A stretch of DNA of 6,462 nt from Burkholderiales bacterium (lineage in GTDB: Bacteria > Pseudomonadota > Gammaproteobacteria > Burkholderiales > SG8-39): the NCBI GenBank assembly GCA_025929745.1, contig JAICPQ010000164.1:1-6462 (forward strand), given 5' to 3'. The position numbers were made by a program, and so were the translations under genes. The first letter of the stretch is position 1; every line of letters begins with the position of its first letter. The notes beneath the pieces were generated by a model, which ran no database searches, had not been told where the DNA came from, and was given only the letters and a program-made list of their open reading frames with translations. Below, piece by piece: positions 6,235 through 6,462 of this stretch.

Positions 6235-6462
6235 ATGGACCCGGCGACCCTCGCTTTCGCCGCGCTCGTCTGGCACGGCAGCATGGACATCGCCATGGGC
6301 CGCGGCGAGCGCGGTCCCTGGCAGCAGAACGAATCGCGCTATGACTACGTGGACGACCCCACCGTGGCGATCGACGAGCGCGGCAATGTCGCGATCGCCT
6401 GGGTGGACCAGAAGCGCAAGGACGTCTTTTTCGGGAAGCAGGGCGAAGCCGTGAACGTTTCG
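6235..6462 (+). CDS. Probable sialidase-like (BNR) beta-propeller protein, partial (C-terminus cut by the window edge)
   Basis: The reading frame stays open from ATG 6235 to the window end, giving 76 residues. The visible part (LVWHGSMDIAMGRGERGPW, then DYVDDPTVAIDERGNVAIAWVDQ) alternates blade-like strands with an Asp-rich turn and resembles the exo-alpha-sialidase/BNR beta-propeller superfamily. No catalytic residues can be judged from so short a piece, and such folds are also used by non-enzymatic proteins. No convincing signal peptide is seen at this ATG and no strong ribosome-binding site precedes it, so the true start may differ; in-frame ATGs also occur at 6283 and 6295. It follows the SDR stop by 16 bases with no terminator, so it may belong to the same operon. 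Confidence 0.6.
   Translation, partial: MDPATLAFAALVWHGSMDIAMGRGERGPWQQNESRYDYVDDPTVAIDERGNVAIAWVDQKRKDVFFGKQGEAVNVS

Overview
The window is GC-rich, densely coding bacterial DNA. It most resembles a betaproteobacterium (Burkholderiales-like), judged from the base composition, the Bug/TctC-type periplasmic binding protein (a family greatly expanded in that group) and the style of the other proteins. This assignment is an inference from family knowledge, since the window has no rRNA or other phylogenetic marker.

The layout is two divergent gene sets separated by a 73-base region (4413-4485). The minus-strand set reads leftward in the order FAD subunit (3639-4412), [2Fe-2S] subunit (3187-3654), molybdopterin subunit (807-3194), then an alpha/beta hydrolase that runs off the left edge (1-803). 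The first three genes overlap by 16 and 8 bases, and the hydrolase starts 3 bases after the third. They therefore look like one operon encoding a complete three-subunit xanthine-oxidase-family molybdenum hydroxylase plus a hydrolase. The plus-strand set is a secreted Bug/TctC solute-binding protein (4486-5439), an SDR-fold protein whose usual catalytic residues are replaced (5442-6218), and the start of a probable sialidase-like beta-propeller protein that runs off the right edge (6235-6462).

Working model (inference): the binding protein captures an organic acid or aromatic compound, the molybdenum enzyme hydroxylates a ring or oxidises an aldehyde, and the hydrolase cleaves the product. The hydrolase resembles 2,6-dihydroxypseudooxynicotine hydrolase. 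That enzyme acts directly after a molybdenum hydroxylase in nicotine breakdown by Paenarthrobacter, so the pairing suggests catabolism of a heteroaromatic or similar ring. The substrate cannot be read from the sequence. No molybdenum-cofactor maturation genes, regulator, transporter membrane subunits, tRNA, rRNA, CRISPR array or insertion sequence is visible. No stretch longer than 300 bases lacks a gene.

No wholly new system is evident. The points most worth a second look are the SDR with a lost catalytic tetrad, the molybdenum hydroxylase/C-C hydrolase pairing, and the palindrome in the divergent promoter region.
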